Below, piece after piece: positions 1-7,731 of a DNA stretch of 64,000 nt. Position 1 is the stretch's first letter. The number at the start of each line of letters is the position of its first letter. Position numbers and translations under genes: made by a program. The notes beneath the pieces are model-generated. The model was not told the DNA's origin and ran no database searches. It saw only the letters and a list, made by a program, of their open reading frames with translations. The DNA comes from Melghirimyces profundicolus. Its GTDB lineage: Bacteria; Bacillota; Bacilli; Thermoactinomycetales; DSM-45169. The DNA is taken from assembly GCF_003054245.1 (NCBI RefSeq), contig NZ_QBKR01000003.1, positions 169,305-233,304 on the forward strand, in the 5' to 3' direction.

Positions 1-221
1 TATCTGTTTTGTAACAAAGTTTTTCATTCATTATACAGGATTGTGCAGAGTGGCGTACAGGAACGGGAAGGACCACGGGCGTTGGCATCCAAATTGCTAT
101 TGAATCGGGGAAGGAGATGTTTTTGGGGTTCATTGATGGAAATCATAACGTAGATGGACTCTTATGCCTGCCTCATTACTTTCTTCCCTATTCCGATCAT
201 TGCAGACGAAGGAGGGGCGGT

Positions 222-2015
222 ATGGTGAAACCAGTACCTTTTAAAGCAACCGGCATTCAATTCAATCCGAAATTAAGTGCCAGAGATAAAAACATCGAGG
301 AGTTGTTCCAAGCCGTATGGGAGGCGGCTGGAAACGGATCAAAGCTCATCGTGACTCCGGAAATGGCGACAACGGGCTATACTTATGAGGACCGTGAAGC
401 GATCTCGCCCTTTGTCGATACGTTACCCGGGATCACGACGAACCGGTTTGAATGGATTGCCAGGCAATACGGAGCCTACATTGTTCTGGGGTTGCCGGAG
501 CACGAGCCGGAAACCGGGCTCTATTACAACTCTGCGGCCTTGGTAGGTCCGGACGGATATATCGGGAAATACCGAAAAATGCATCTGTGGGCGACGGAAG
601 AAAATTGGGCCTGCTGGGGGGATTTGGGCTTACCGGTTTATCCGACGGAGATTGGAAATATCGCCATGATGATCTGCATGGATTCTATCTACTTTGAGGC
701 TTCCAGGTTGGCAGCGGTACAGGGAGCGGACATCCTTGCCTTTCCCACCAATTCATCGGGTCAGTCGATCGCATATTTGCAGGCATGGGCAGAAACGAAC
801 GGTCTCTACATCGTCAGTGCAAACCGTTCCAACACGGAGAAGGGATACCATATGGTGGGGGCCAGCGCCATATGGTCCCCCAGGGGGGAGAAATTGAAGG
901 AAGCGGATTATCTTCCGTCCCCGAAAGAGGCGGTGGAAGAGACGACTTTCGTCTCAGCCGAAATCGATCCTGCTCTTTACAGAAACGAATCCAAGGACCG
1001 GTTGAGAGAAAGGAGGTCCGCTTTGTACAAGGATCTCATGCTGTATGTAGGTCCTTGGGATTACGGTAACAAAGCCCCACATCGTGATATCAGGGCCGCC
1101 GCGTTACAATACGAGCCGGTCCCGGGAGACAAACCCGCCAATCTGAAAAAGGTTGAACAGTTGACGAGGGGATCTCTCCATTATCTCGGTTCAGTTCCTT
1201 CAGTGACAAAACTGTTGGTATTGCCCGAACTATCCTTCATTGGCCCGGTCAATCACCTGAACCTGGAACAGATCGACGGTCTGGCAGAAGGGATGAAAGG
1301 CACCACCGTTTTCGAGATGCAAAAACTGGCTCATACCCATGGGTGCCACATCGTATTCGGGCTGATCGAAAAAGAGAAGGGGAAACTTTATAACTCGGCG
1401 GTGATTGTGACACCCGAAGGGAAGATATCAGGGAAATACAGAAAAACCCATTTAGGACCGTCGGACCGACATTGGGCGGTTCCCGGGGATCAAATTTCCG
1501 TTTTTTCCACGGAAGAGTTGGGCCGGATCGGCCTCATGATTGGATATGATGCGGGTTTTCCGGAAGTGGCGGGGGTGATGGCGGTCAAAAGGGCTGAGAT
1601 CGTCGCCGTTCCATCCGCTTGGTGCGGCGATTTCAGTCGGACAGCCGAACCCGGCCCGGCACCTGCCATCAAATACCCACAAGGTGTTCTGACAGCGTGG
1701 TCCACCATTGCAAGGAGTGCACAGGCTTGTACCGTCGTAGCCAATTTTGTCGGCACAACATGTGGCTATGGGGGGCGGAGTGCCATTTTCACCCTGGACC
1801 ATGTTCAGGGGCTGGATCAACCGGTTGTTGCTTCCGGAAAAGGAGAAGAAGTGTTGTGGGGACATTTTCCGACGATCCAATCTGACAGCTGGTTTCATCA
1901 AGAACGAGTGAATCGTTCCAGGAGAACACCTTTCTATAAACCGCTGGTTTACCCCATGTTAAGCGGGACGGGAGGAATAGGTCAGGGAGATTTCTTGTCC
2001 AATGGCTCTGCGTAA
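222..2015 (+). CDS. Tandem-domain carbon-nitrogen hydrolase (nitrilase superfamily)
   Basis: A 597-residue protein made of two nitrilase-fold domains. Family members hydrolyse amides or nitriles with a Glu-Lys-Cys triad. Domain 1 (about residues 8-280) keeps it: E47 in TPEMA, K119 in YRKMH and C152 in MMICMD. Domain 2 (about 290-560) keeps E336 in LPELS and K408 in YRKTH, but the nucleophile position in LMIGYD is Gly441, so it is probably inactive. ATG at 222 is chosen because GGAGGGG lies just upstream; the frame stays open further upstream without a ribosome site. It precedes an OpuC-type importer and oxidative genes on the same strand, so it may cleave an amide taken up by that importer (inference). 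The substrate is not predictable. Confidence 0.8.
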   Translation: MVKPVPFKATGIQFNPKLSARDKNIEELFQAVWEAAGNGSKLIVTPEMATTGYTYEDREAISPFVDTLPGITTNRFEWIARQYGAYIVLGLPEHEPETGLYYNSAALVGPDGYIGKYRKMHLWATEENWACWGDLGLPVYPTEIGNIAMMICMDSIYFEASRLAAVQGADILAFPTNSSGQSIAYLQAWAETNGLYIVSANRSNTEKGYHMVGASAIWSPRGEKLKEADYLPSPKEAVEETTFVSAEIDPALYRNESKDRLRERRSALYKDLMLYVGPWDYGNKAPHRDIRAAALQYEPVPGDKPANLKKVEQLTRGSLHYLGSVPSVTKLLVLPELSFIGPVNHLNLEQIDGLAEGMKGTTVFEMQKLAHTHGCHIVFGLIEKEKGKLYNSAVIVTPEGKISGKYRKTHLGPSDRHWAVPGDQISVFSTEELGRIGLMIGYDAGFPEVAGVMAVKRAEIVAVPSAWCGDFSRTAEPGPAPAIKYPQGVLTAWSTIARSAQACTVVANFVGTTCGYGGRSAIFTLDHVQGLDQPVVASGKGEEVLWGHFPTIQSDSWFHQERVNRSRRTPFYKPLVYPMLSGTGGIGQGDFLSNGSA

Positions 2016-2037
2016 AAAATCTTTTACCAAAGATGAC

Positions 2038-2063
2038 AGGACGGGCATTCTTTATTCCCGTCC
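2038..2063 (+). terminator. Putative terminator after the nitrilase gene
   Basis: GGACGGG and CCCGTCC can pair around an 11-nt loop about 25 bases after the nitrilase stop. There is no long T run, so strength is uncertain. Confidence 0.4.
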
Positions 2064-2121
2064 AAAACCCTTCCATCTTTCCGGGCAGGGTGCGGAGGGT
2101 GAATTTTTTTCAACATCAAAG

Positions 2122-2159
2122 GGTCAAATAATGTTTACAATTGTAAAAATTATTTGACC
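2122..2159. promoter_or_regulatory. 38-bp near-perfect palindrome, candidate operator
   Basis: Outer arms GGTCAAATAAT (2122-2132) and ATTATTTGACC (2149-2159) pair perfectly. Inside lies the perfect palindrome TTTACAATTGTAAA (2134-2147), leaving a single mismatched pair (2133/2148). There is no T tract, so it looks more like a protein-binding site than a terminator. The core TACA-AT-TGTA resembles operators of BlaI/CopY-type repressors, but GbsR- or MarR-type regulators are also possible. It lies about 220 bp upstream of the OpuC-type operon. Confidence 0.5.
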
Positions 2160-2237
2160 TCCATAATCGAAGAGGCCAAGCATCGAGAATTCTTGCAAAG
2201 CGGGTCAGCAGCACAATGGAGTTCAGCCTCAAGACAG

Positions 2238-2275
2238 GGAAAGCCCCGGTATACAGCTAGGCTTTCCTTCTTCTG
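2238..2275 (+). terminator. Hairpin upstream of the OpuC-type operon
   Basis: GGAAAGCC (2238-2245) pairs perfectly with GGCTTTCC (2260-2267), followed by the pyrimidine-rich TTCTTCT. It is either an intrinsic terminator separating the nitrilase gene from the transporter or a leader attenuator. Confidence 0.45.
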
Positions 2276-2379
2276 ACCTGACAATCAATCACAAGGATTG
2301 TAGGGGTTGGTATTGAATTTGCTTATATCTTTTGGTGTAAGCAAGAAAAGATTTTAGAGACCGAGGGGAGGACAGCCAT

Positions 2380-3033
2380 GTGGAATTGCTGGAGTTTTTC
2401 CAACAGCATTGGGGTGAGATGCTGGCAAAGACCCTTGAACACATCCAACTGGTCGGGCTGGCCGTGGGCCTTTCGATTCTGATCGGAGTGCCCTTTGGAA
2501 TCTACATCAGCCAGAAAGAAAGGCTGGCCAATCTCGTTTTAGCTGTGGCAGGGGTAATCATGACCATTCCAAGCATTGCCTTGTTCGGTATCATGATCCC
2601 CATTTTATCCATCATCAACCATGGGATCGGTTTCTTACCAGCCTTTTGTGCCTTGGTTCTCTACTCTCAGCTTCCCATTATCCGGAACACTTATGTTGCC
2701 GTGAAAAATGTGGACGCCAATATTCGGGATGCGGCGAAGGGGATGGGGATGACGACAAGGGAACGATTGATTCGGGTGGAAATCCCAATGGCGTTGCCCG
2801 TCATTATGGCAGGGGTTCGAATGGCGGTGATCTTAACCATCGGGATTGCTGCCATTGCAGCCTATATCGGGGCCGGCGGGCTGGGGGATTATATCTCCCG
2901 GGGCATTTCTACCAGTTACACCACCATGGTGCAGGCAGGAGCGCTCTCCGTGTCTGTACTGGCTCTTGGGTCCGACTTTTTGCTCGGACAAATCCAAAGA
3001 TGGATTTCGCCCCGGACTGCCGATTCGAAGTAA
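2380..3033 (+). CDS. Glycine betaine/choline-type ABC transporter permease (OpuCB-like)
   Basis: A 217-residue inner-membrane permease, the usual length for OpuCB. Several hydrophobic segments are visible. The EAA-type loop around GMGMTTRERLIRVEIP contacts the ATPase. GTG at 2380 is the start, with AGGGGAGG upstream; the nearby ATG at 2378 is in another frame. It is first of four adjacent importer genes (permease, ATPase, permease, binding protein), the gene order of Bacillus opuC. Family members import quaternary ammonium compounds for osmoprotection or catabolism. The catabolic neighbours here favour nutrient uptake (inference). Confidence 0.9.
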   Translation: MELLEFFQQHWGEMLAKTLEHIQLVGLAVGLSILIGVPFGIYISQKERLANLVLAVAGVIMTIPSIALFGIMIPILSIINHGIGFLPAFCALVLYSQLPIIRNTYVAVKNVDANIRDAAKGMGMTTRERLIRVEIPMALPVIMAGVRMAVILTIGIAAIAAYIGAGGLGDYISRGISTSYTTMVQAGALSVSVLALGSDFLLGQIQRWISPRTADSK

Positions 3034-3050
3034 CAGGAAGGGTGAGTTGG

Positions 3051-4061
3051 ATGATCCAGTTCAATAATGTGACCAAAGTGTACCAAAGCGGAGACAAAGA
3101 AGTAAAAGCGGTAAACAGGGTCAACCTGTCGGTGGAGAAGGGGGAAATCTGTGTGCTGATCGGCCCTTCCGGCTGCGGCAAGACCACTCTCCTCCGCATG
3201 GTAAACCGGATGATCGAAGCGACCGAAGGCCTGATCGAAGTCAACGGAGAGAACATCCAGTCCCTCGATTCGATCCAGTTGCGGCGTTCGATCGGATATG
3301 TCATCCAACAGACCGGGTTGTTTCCCAATATGACAATTGAACAGAACGTCTCCGTCGTTCCCCGGCTGTTGGGCTGGGATCGGGTGAAAATCCAACATCG
3401 TTATAATGAGCTGATGGATATGATGGGGCTGGACCCTGATGAATATCGCAATCGATATCCCTGGGAGTTATCCGGGGGCCAGCAGCAGCGGATTGGCGTG
3501 GCCAGGGCGCTGGCAGCAGACCCTCCGGTGATGCTGATGGACGAACCTTTTGGCGCTCTTGATCCCGTCATTCGGGAGCACCTCCAAAACGAGTTCTTGC
3601 GGATACAAAAAACCGTCAAAAAAACCATCCTGTTTGTCAGCCATGATATCGATGAGGCGATCCGACTCGGGGATGCCATCGCCATCTTTAATGCCGGAGA
3701 GTTGATGCAGTACGGGACTCCCAACGAAATCCTGTCCAATCCCCGAAATGAATTTGTCAGCCAATTTGTGGGGAGCGACCGGACGTTGAAACGGTTAAAC
3801 CTCCTGACTGTCGACGATTTGCTTCAGCGGGTGGCAGCTGTCCGTCAAAAAAAACAGAAAAGTTACAAGGAAGCTTGTGGTGGTTCTACGGTGCGTCGGG
3901 ACTCAGACCTGAGGAATGCCCTGTCTGTTCTGTTATCTTCCCCCACGGGAGCCGCGGCGGTTGTGGACGAAGAAGGAAACGCTTTTGGCAACATCACCAT
4001 CGCCGATTTTGAAAGGTTGGTGGAGGTGCATCCCGCACAACTCAAATCCATCGTCCAATAA
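3051..4061 (+). CDS. Quaternary-amine ABC transporter ATP-binding protein (OpuCA-like)
   Basis: A 336-residue ATPase. It has Walker A GPSGCGKTT (38-46), signature LSGGQQQR, Walker B VMLMDEPFGALDP and the switch histidine in FVSHD. After the ATPase domain the C-terminus keeps about one CBS-like repeat (AAAVVDEEGNAFGNI), whereas OpuCA-type proteins usually have about 380 residues and two CBS repeats for ionic-strength sensing. Osmotic gating may therefore be altered (inference). ATG 3051 follows a weak GGAAGGGTGAG site, 17 nt after the first permease gene, consistent with one operon. Confidence 0.9.
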   Translation: MIQFNNVTKVYQSGDKEVKAVNRVNLSVEKGEICVLIGPSGCGKTTLLRMVNRMIEATEGLIEVNGENIQSLDSIQLRRSIGYVIQQTGLFPNMTIEQNVSVVPRLLGWDRVKIQHRYNELMDMMGLDPDEYRNRYPWELSGGQQQRIGVARALAADPPVMLMDEPFGALDPVIREHLQNEFLRIQKTVKKTILFVSHDIDEAIRLGDAIAIFNAGELMQYGTPNEILSNPRNEFVSQFVGSDRTLKRLNLLTVDDLLQRVAAVRQKKQKSYKEACGGSTVRRDSDLRNALSVLLSSPTGAAAVVDEEGNAFGNITIADFERLVEVHPAQLKSIVQ

Positions 4062-4087
4062 ATTCGAAATAGGGAGGGGAGGTACCG

Positions 4088-4819
4088 ATGCCGGAGAAGA
4101 AATGGGAAAACGTGGTGCGGGCAGGGCTGTTTCTGGTAATTATCAGTTTTATCGGCTGGGCTTATGTTGCGGGCTCATTCCGGTTTATCGCCGATAACCC
4201 GGACGAATTGATCTATCTGTTGGGACAGCATCTGAAGTTGGTCGGCTTGTCCTCCTTTTTGGCGGTCCTCGTCGCTGTTCCCCTGGGAATCTTCATCACC
4301 CGGCCCCGCTTTAAGAAATTCGATTGGATCGTCATCAATTTCGCCAACGTGGGTCAAACGGTCCCCAGTTTAGCTGTGCTGGCGCTGGTGATGTCGTACT
4401 TAGGACTGGGATATAAAACGGCCGTTTTTGCCCTGTGGTTCTATTCGTTGCTTCCCATCCTGAGAAACACGATCGCGGGGATCGAAAGTGTCAACCCGTC
4501 GGTGATCGATGCGGGCAAGGGGATGGGAATGAAACCGTCTCAAATCCTGTGGAAGCTGGAACTTCCCAACGCTTCTTACGCGATCCTGGCGGGAATTCGA
4601 ACCTCCACGGTCATTAATATCGGAACGGCCGCTCTGGCTTTTCTCATCGGCGGAGGGGGATTGGGCGATTTCATTTTCACGGGGATTTCTCTTTACGATA
4701 CCGGCATTATGCTGGCGGGTGCGGTTCCTGTAACGATGTTGGCGATTACGATTGATTTTTTGCTGGGCAAGTTGGAAAAACGGATCATTCCAAAAGGGTT
4801 GCATTGGGAATCAGACTGA
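4088..4819 (+). CDS. Quaternary-amine ABC transporter permease (OpuCD-like)
   Basis: A 243-residue second permease of the importer. It has an N-terminal hydrophobic segment (about 12-30), further transmembrane segments, and the ATPase-contact loop GKGMGMKPSQILWKLELP. It is similar in layout to the first permease but with an N-terminal extension, as OpuCD has relative to OpuCB. The start ATG follows AGGGAGGGGAGG. It sits 26 nt after the ATPase gene and 19 nt before the binding-protein gene. Confidence 0.9.
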   Translation: MPEKKWENVVRAGLFLVIISFIGWAYVAGSFRFIADNPDELIYLLGQHLKLVGLSSFLAVLVAVPLGIFITRPRFKKFDWIVINFANVGQTVPSLAVLALVMSYLGLGYKTAVFALWFYSLLPILRNTIAGIESVNPSVIDAGKGMGMKPSQILWKLELPNASYAILAGIRTSTVINIGTAALAFLIGGGGLGDFIFTGISLYDTGIMLAGAVPVTMLAITIDFLLGKLEKRIIPKGLHWESD

Positions 4820-4838
4820 TTTAAGGAGGTTCACACCC

Positions 4839-5765
4839 TTGAATTTTACTTGGCGAAGCTTATGGTTTGCATTGATGATCGTATCTCTCATGATGATGGG
4901 AACCGCTTGCGGCAGCAGTATGGGGGACGGTGCCCAATCCGGTGAGATCACCGTTGGCGGAAAAGACTTTACAGAGCAACATCTCCTGACCAAGATTACT
5001 TCCATTTATTTGAAGGAAAAGGGGTACAAGGTGAAAGAAGCGGGCAGCATGGGAAGCAGCGTGGCACGGTCCGCTCTGGAAAACGGACAGATCGACATGT
5101 ACTGGGAGTATACGGGTACCGCCTTAATGGTATTTCTGAAGGAGCCGGCCGAAACCGATCCGGCTGCGGCCTTTAAAAAGGTGAAAAAGCTGGATGCGGA
5201 GAATGACCTGGTCTGGTTGGAGCAGGCGGAGTTAAACAATACCTATACAATTCTGATGCGGCAGGATCAAGCCGAAAAGCTGAACATCCGGTCTCTTTCC
5301 GATCTGGCTGCGTACGTGAAGAAGAACCCGAAGGCTTTGAGGTTTGCAACCAATGCGGAATTTTATTCCCGTCAGGACGGCATGAAGGGCCTCGAGAAGA
5401 AATATGGGTTTCAATTTCCGACCAACCGTGTTAAAAAGATGGATTCCGGGATCTTATACAATGCTCTAAAAGAGAAGCAAGTGGACGTCTCCGTGGGTTT
5501 TGCAACGGATGGACGAATCAAAGGGTTTAATTTGGTGTCGTTGGAAGACGATCAAAAGTTCTTCCCCGTCTATCATGCGGCACCGGTCATTCGAAAAGAT
5601 GTCTTAAGTAAAAATAAAAAGATAGAAGGATTGTTGAATGATCTGGCGAGACGTCTGACAACGGAAAATATGATGGAACTCAATTACAAAGTGGACGTGG
5701 ACCATCAAAACGAGACAAAAGTCGCCAGGGAATGGCTGGTCTCGGAAAAATTGATTCAAAAATAA
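4839..5765 (+). CDS. Quaternary-amine ABC transporter substrate-binding lipoprotein (OpuCC-like)
   Basis: A 308-residue extracellular lipoprotein. A charged N-terminus and hydrophobic stretch end in MGTAC, giving lipidated Cys24; Gly at the -3 position is atypical. The mature part begins ITVGGKDFTEQ, followed by GSSVARSALENGQIDMYWEYTGTAL, typical of the OpuAC/ProX binding-protein family. TTG at 4839 is chosen because AAGGAGGT lies 9 nt upstream; a longer frame would start inside the permease gene. It should capture a choline- or betaine-like ligand outside the cell; exact specificity is not readable. Confidence 0.9.
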   Translation: MNFTWRSLWFALMIVSLMMMGTACGSSMGDGAQSGEITVGGKDFTEQHLLTKITSIYLKEKGYKVKEAGSMGSSVARSALENGQIDMYWEYTGTALMVFLKEPAETDPAAAFKKVKKLDAENDLVWLEQAELNNTYTILMRQDQAEKLNIRSLSDLAAYVKKNPKALRFATNAEFYSRQDGMKGLEKKYGFQFPTNRVKKMDSGILYNALKEKQVDVSVGFATDGRIKGFNLVSLEDDQKFFPVYHAAPVIRKDVLSKNKKIEGLLNDLARRLTTENMMELNYKVDVDHQNETKVAREWLVSEKLIQK

Positions 5766-5857
5766 AATGAGTGTGGGCAGGCATTCAACCGGAAAACCTC
5801 TGAAGTCAGCAGAATGGGCTTGTTCGCGAAACCACGGCCAACGGAGGTCCATTGTTC

Positions 5858-6775
5858 ATGAATGAAAAGAAGATCTCTTTTTACAGTGAAGGCTGTAAGT
5901 TGCAGGGTACCCTTTACTTGCCGGATGACATGAAAGAAGGGGACAGACGGCCGGCCATCATTCCCAACTCCGGTTACAACGGCTTTAATGAATTTTATCC
6001 CAAGATGTTTGCGAAACGTCTGACGCAGGAGGGCTACATTTGTTTGGGCTTTGACTACCGTGGATTTGCCGACAGCGAAGGGAAGAAGGGGAGGGTAATC
6101 CTTTCCGAACAAGTCCAGGACATCGACAACGCGATCACGTTCCTGCAATTGCAGGAGCATGTTGATCGTAACCGGATCGGTTTGATCGGCTGGGGGATGG
6201 GTGCTTCCAACGTGATTGAGGTTGCGGTGAAAAACAAGCGCGTTTCAGCGGTAGCCGCGTTAAACGGATTTTACAACGGCGAACGTTGGTTAAAATCGGT
6301 ACACACCTACAAGTATTGGCGTAATATTCTTGAAACATTGGAAGAAGACCGAAATCGCAGGGTAACCGAAGGAGAATCCCTCTTGGCCGATCCGTTCATT
6401 CACTATCCGTTGGATCCGGCGACAGAGTCCTACGTGACCAGAGAATTGGCTTCGGTCAAAGGATTCGGCGAGAAGACCCGGTTGCAATTCACGGAAAGCA
6501 TCATCGGGATGAATGTGGAAAAACAAGTGAAGGACCTCTCCCCGGTGCCGCTGTTCATCGCCCATGGTTCGGACAATCTGCTCCACCCCTATGAAGAAGC
6601 CATTTCGCTTTATGAGGCCGCCCGCGAACCCAAAGAGTTGTATACGATCAACGGCAAACACAATGATTTCATGTATTCCGACCATGAAGAGTTCCTGAAG
6701 ATGATGGAGAAACTGATCATGTTTTTCGATGGAAGCTTTCGTCATACTTCGCTGGCACAGTCCATCGTGTCATAG
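5858..6775 (+). CDS. Alpha/beta-hydrolase-fold protein lacking the nucleophile serine
   Basis: A 305-residue protein with an alpha/beta-hydrolase layout: oxyanion-region NSGYNG (38-43), FDYRGFADS, an elbow strand RIGLIGWGMGAS, a candidate acid Asp in HGSDNLLHP and a candidate base His in GKHNDF near the end. The elbow should read G-x-S-x-G but reads G-W-G-M-G, so residue 113 (codon GGG at 6194) is Gly where the catalytic Ser should be. It may be a pseudoenzyme or use another mechanism. ATG 5858 is preferred over TTG 5852 because GGAGGT ends 9 nt upstream. It lies 92 bp after the importer. Confidence 0.75.
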   Translation: MNEKKISFYSEGCKLQGTLYLPDDMKEGDRRPAIIPNSGYNGFNEFYPKMFAKRLTQEGYICLGFDYRGFADSEGKKGRVILSEQVQDIDNAITFLQLQEHVDRNRIGLIGWGMGASNVIEVAVKNKRVSAVAALNGFYNGERWLKSVHTYKYWRNILETLEEDRNRRVTEGESLLADPFIHYPLDPATESYVTRELASVKGFGEKTRLQFTESIIGMNVEKQVKDLSPVPLFIAHGSDNLLHPYEEAISLYEAAREPKELYTINGKHNDFMYSDHEEFLKMMEKLIMFFDGSFRHTSLAQSIVS

Positions 6776-6789
6776 TGGAAGGGATGAGG

Positions 6790-7716
6790 ATGGATTCTAC
6801 TTTTCACCCGTTGTTAAAAGGTGCGATTGAGTTGCATGTACACAGTTCGCCGAGCATCTTTCCCCGAAAACAGACCGACTGGGAGCTGATCCAGGATGTC
6901 CGGCGTGCGGAGATGGCCGGAGTCGTTTTGAAAGCCCATGAAGGTCAAACCTACGATCGTGCGACGTTGCTCAGGGAAAAACATCCGGACCTCCACATCT
7001 ATGGAGGGCTGGTCTGTAACGCCTTCAGCGGAGGGTTGTCTCCGGCGGTGGTGGATGTCGCGATCCAGATGGGGGCCAAGATCATATGGATGCCGACGAT
7101 TTCAGCCGAACAGCATCAAAAATATTACAGCCGCCGATCGACCGGGAAACTGTTTCACAGTGAAAAATCCCTGCCCCATCTGTCCCGCGGTATCCGGGTG
7201 GTGGACGATGAAGGGAAGCTTTGGCCCGAGGTCTTTGAAATTCTGCATCTCATCGCTGAACAAGATATCGTGTTGGCCACCGGACACTTGGCTCCCCATG
7301 AAGTTGAGATCCTCGTGCGGGAGGCGGGCAAGATCGGGGTCCAGAAGATCTTGATCCAACATGCGGACCTCGGAATTGCCAGGATTCCATTGGACCTACA
7401 AAAAATTCTCGTCCGACAGGGGTGTATTCTGGAAAAGTGTTATCTGGCATGCGGGCCCGATTTTTATGACATTTCACCGGGTTCCATGGCCAAAAACATC
7501 CAGGAATTGGGTGCCGGTTCGTGCATCATGGTGACTGATTATGGACAGGCCCACAATCCAGCTCCTGTGAAAGCGTTGGGAGAGTTCATACAGAAGATGT
7601 TGGACAACGGGATCCCGGAATACGATATCGAACGGATGGTCTCGATCAATCCGAAAGAGCTGCTCAATCTTCCCGCAAGAAAAGCGGTCGGGGAGACCAC
7701 ATCAATGGAAGAGTGA
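6790..7716 (+). CDS. DUF6282 family protein (amidohydrolase/PHP-like metal enzyme candidate)
   Basis: A 308-residue cytosolic protein recognised as the DUF6282 type. Its N-terminal IELHVHSSPS has the H-x-H pattern of amidohydrolase and PHP metal sites. Later histidines occur in KAHEGQTYD, ATGHLAPHEV and IQHADLG, and Asp in MVTDYGQ, consistent with a TIM-barrel metal hydrolase (inference; the function is not established). ATG 6790 is preferred over GTG 6775 and ATG 6784 because GGAAGGG sits 6 nt before it. It follows the hydrolase gene by 14 nt and precedes the FAD oxidase by 15 nt, so it is in the same transcript and pathway. Confidence 0.7.
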   Translation: MDSTFHPLLKGAIELHVHSSPSIFPRKQTDWELIQDVRRAEMAGVVLKAHEGQTYDRATLLREKHPDLHIYGGLVCNAFSGGLSPAVVDVAIQMGAKIIWMPTISAEQHQKYYSRRSTGKLFHSEKSLPHLSRGIRVVDDEGKLWPEVFEILHLIAEQDIVLATGHLAPHEVEILVREAGKIGVQKILIQHADLGIARIPLDLQKILVRQGCILEKCYLACGPDFYDISPGSMAKNIQELGAGSCIMVTDYGQAHNPAPVKALGEFIQKMLDNGIPEYDIERMVSINPKELLNLPARKAVGETTSMEE

Positions 7717-7731
7717 AAGGGGGGATTTCCT

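Noticed and set aside
2378..2382. ATG at 2378 as start of the first permease
   Set aside because: It is in a different frame from the permease; GTG 2380 gives the family-length protein.
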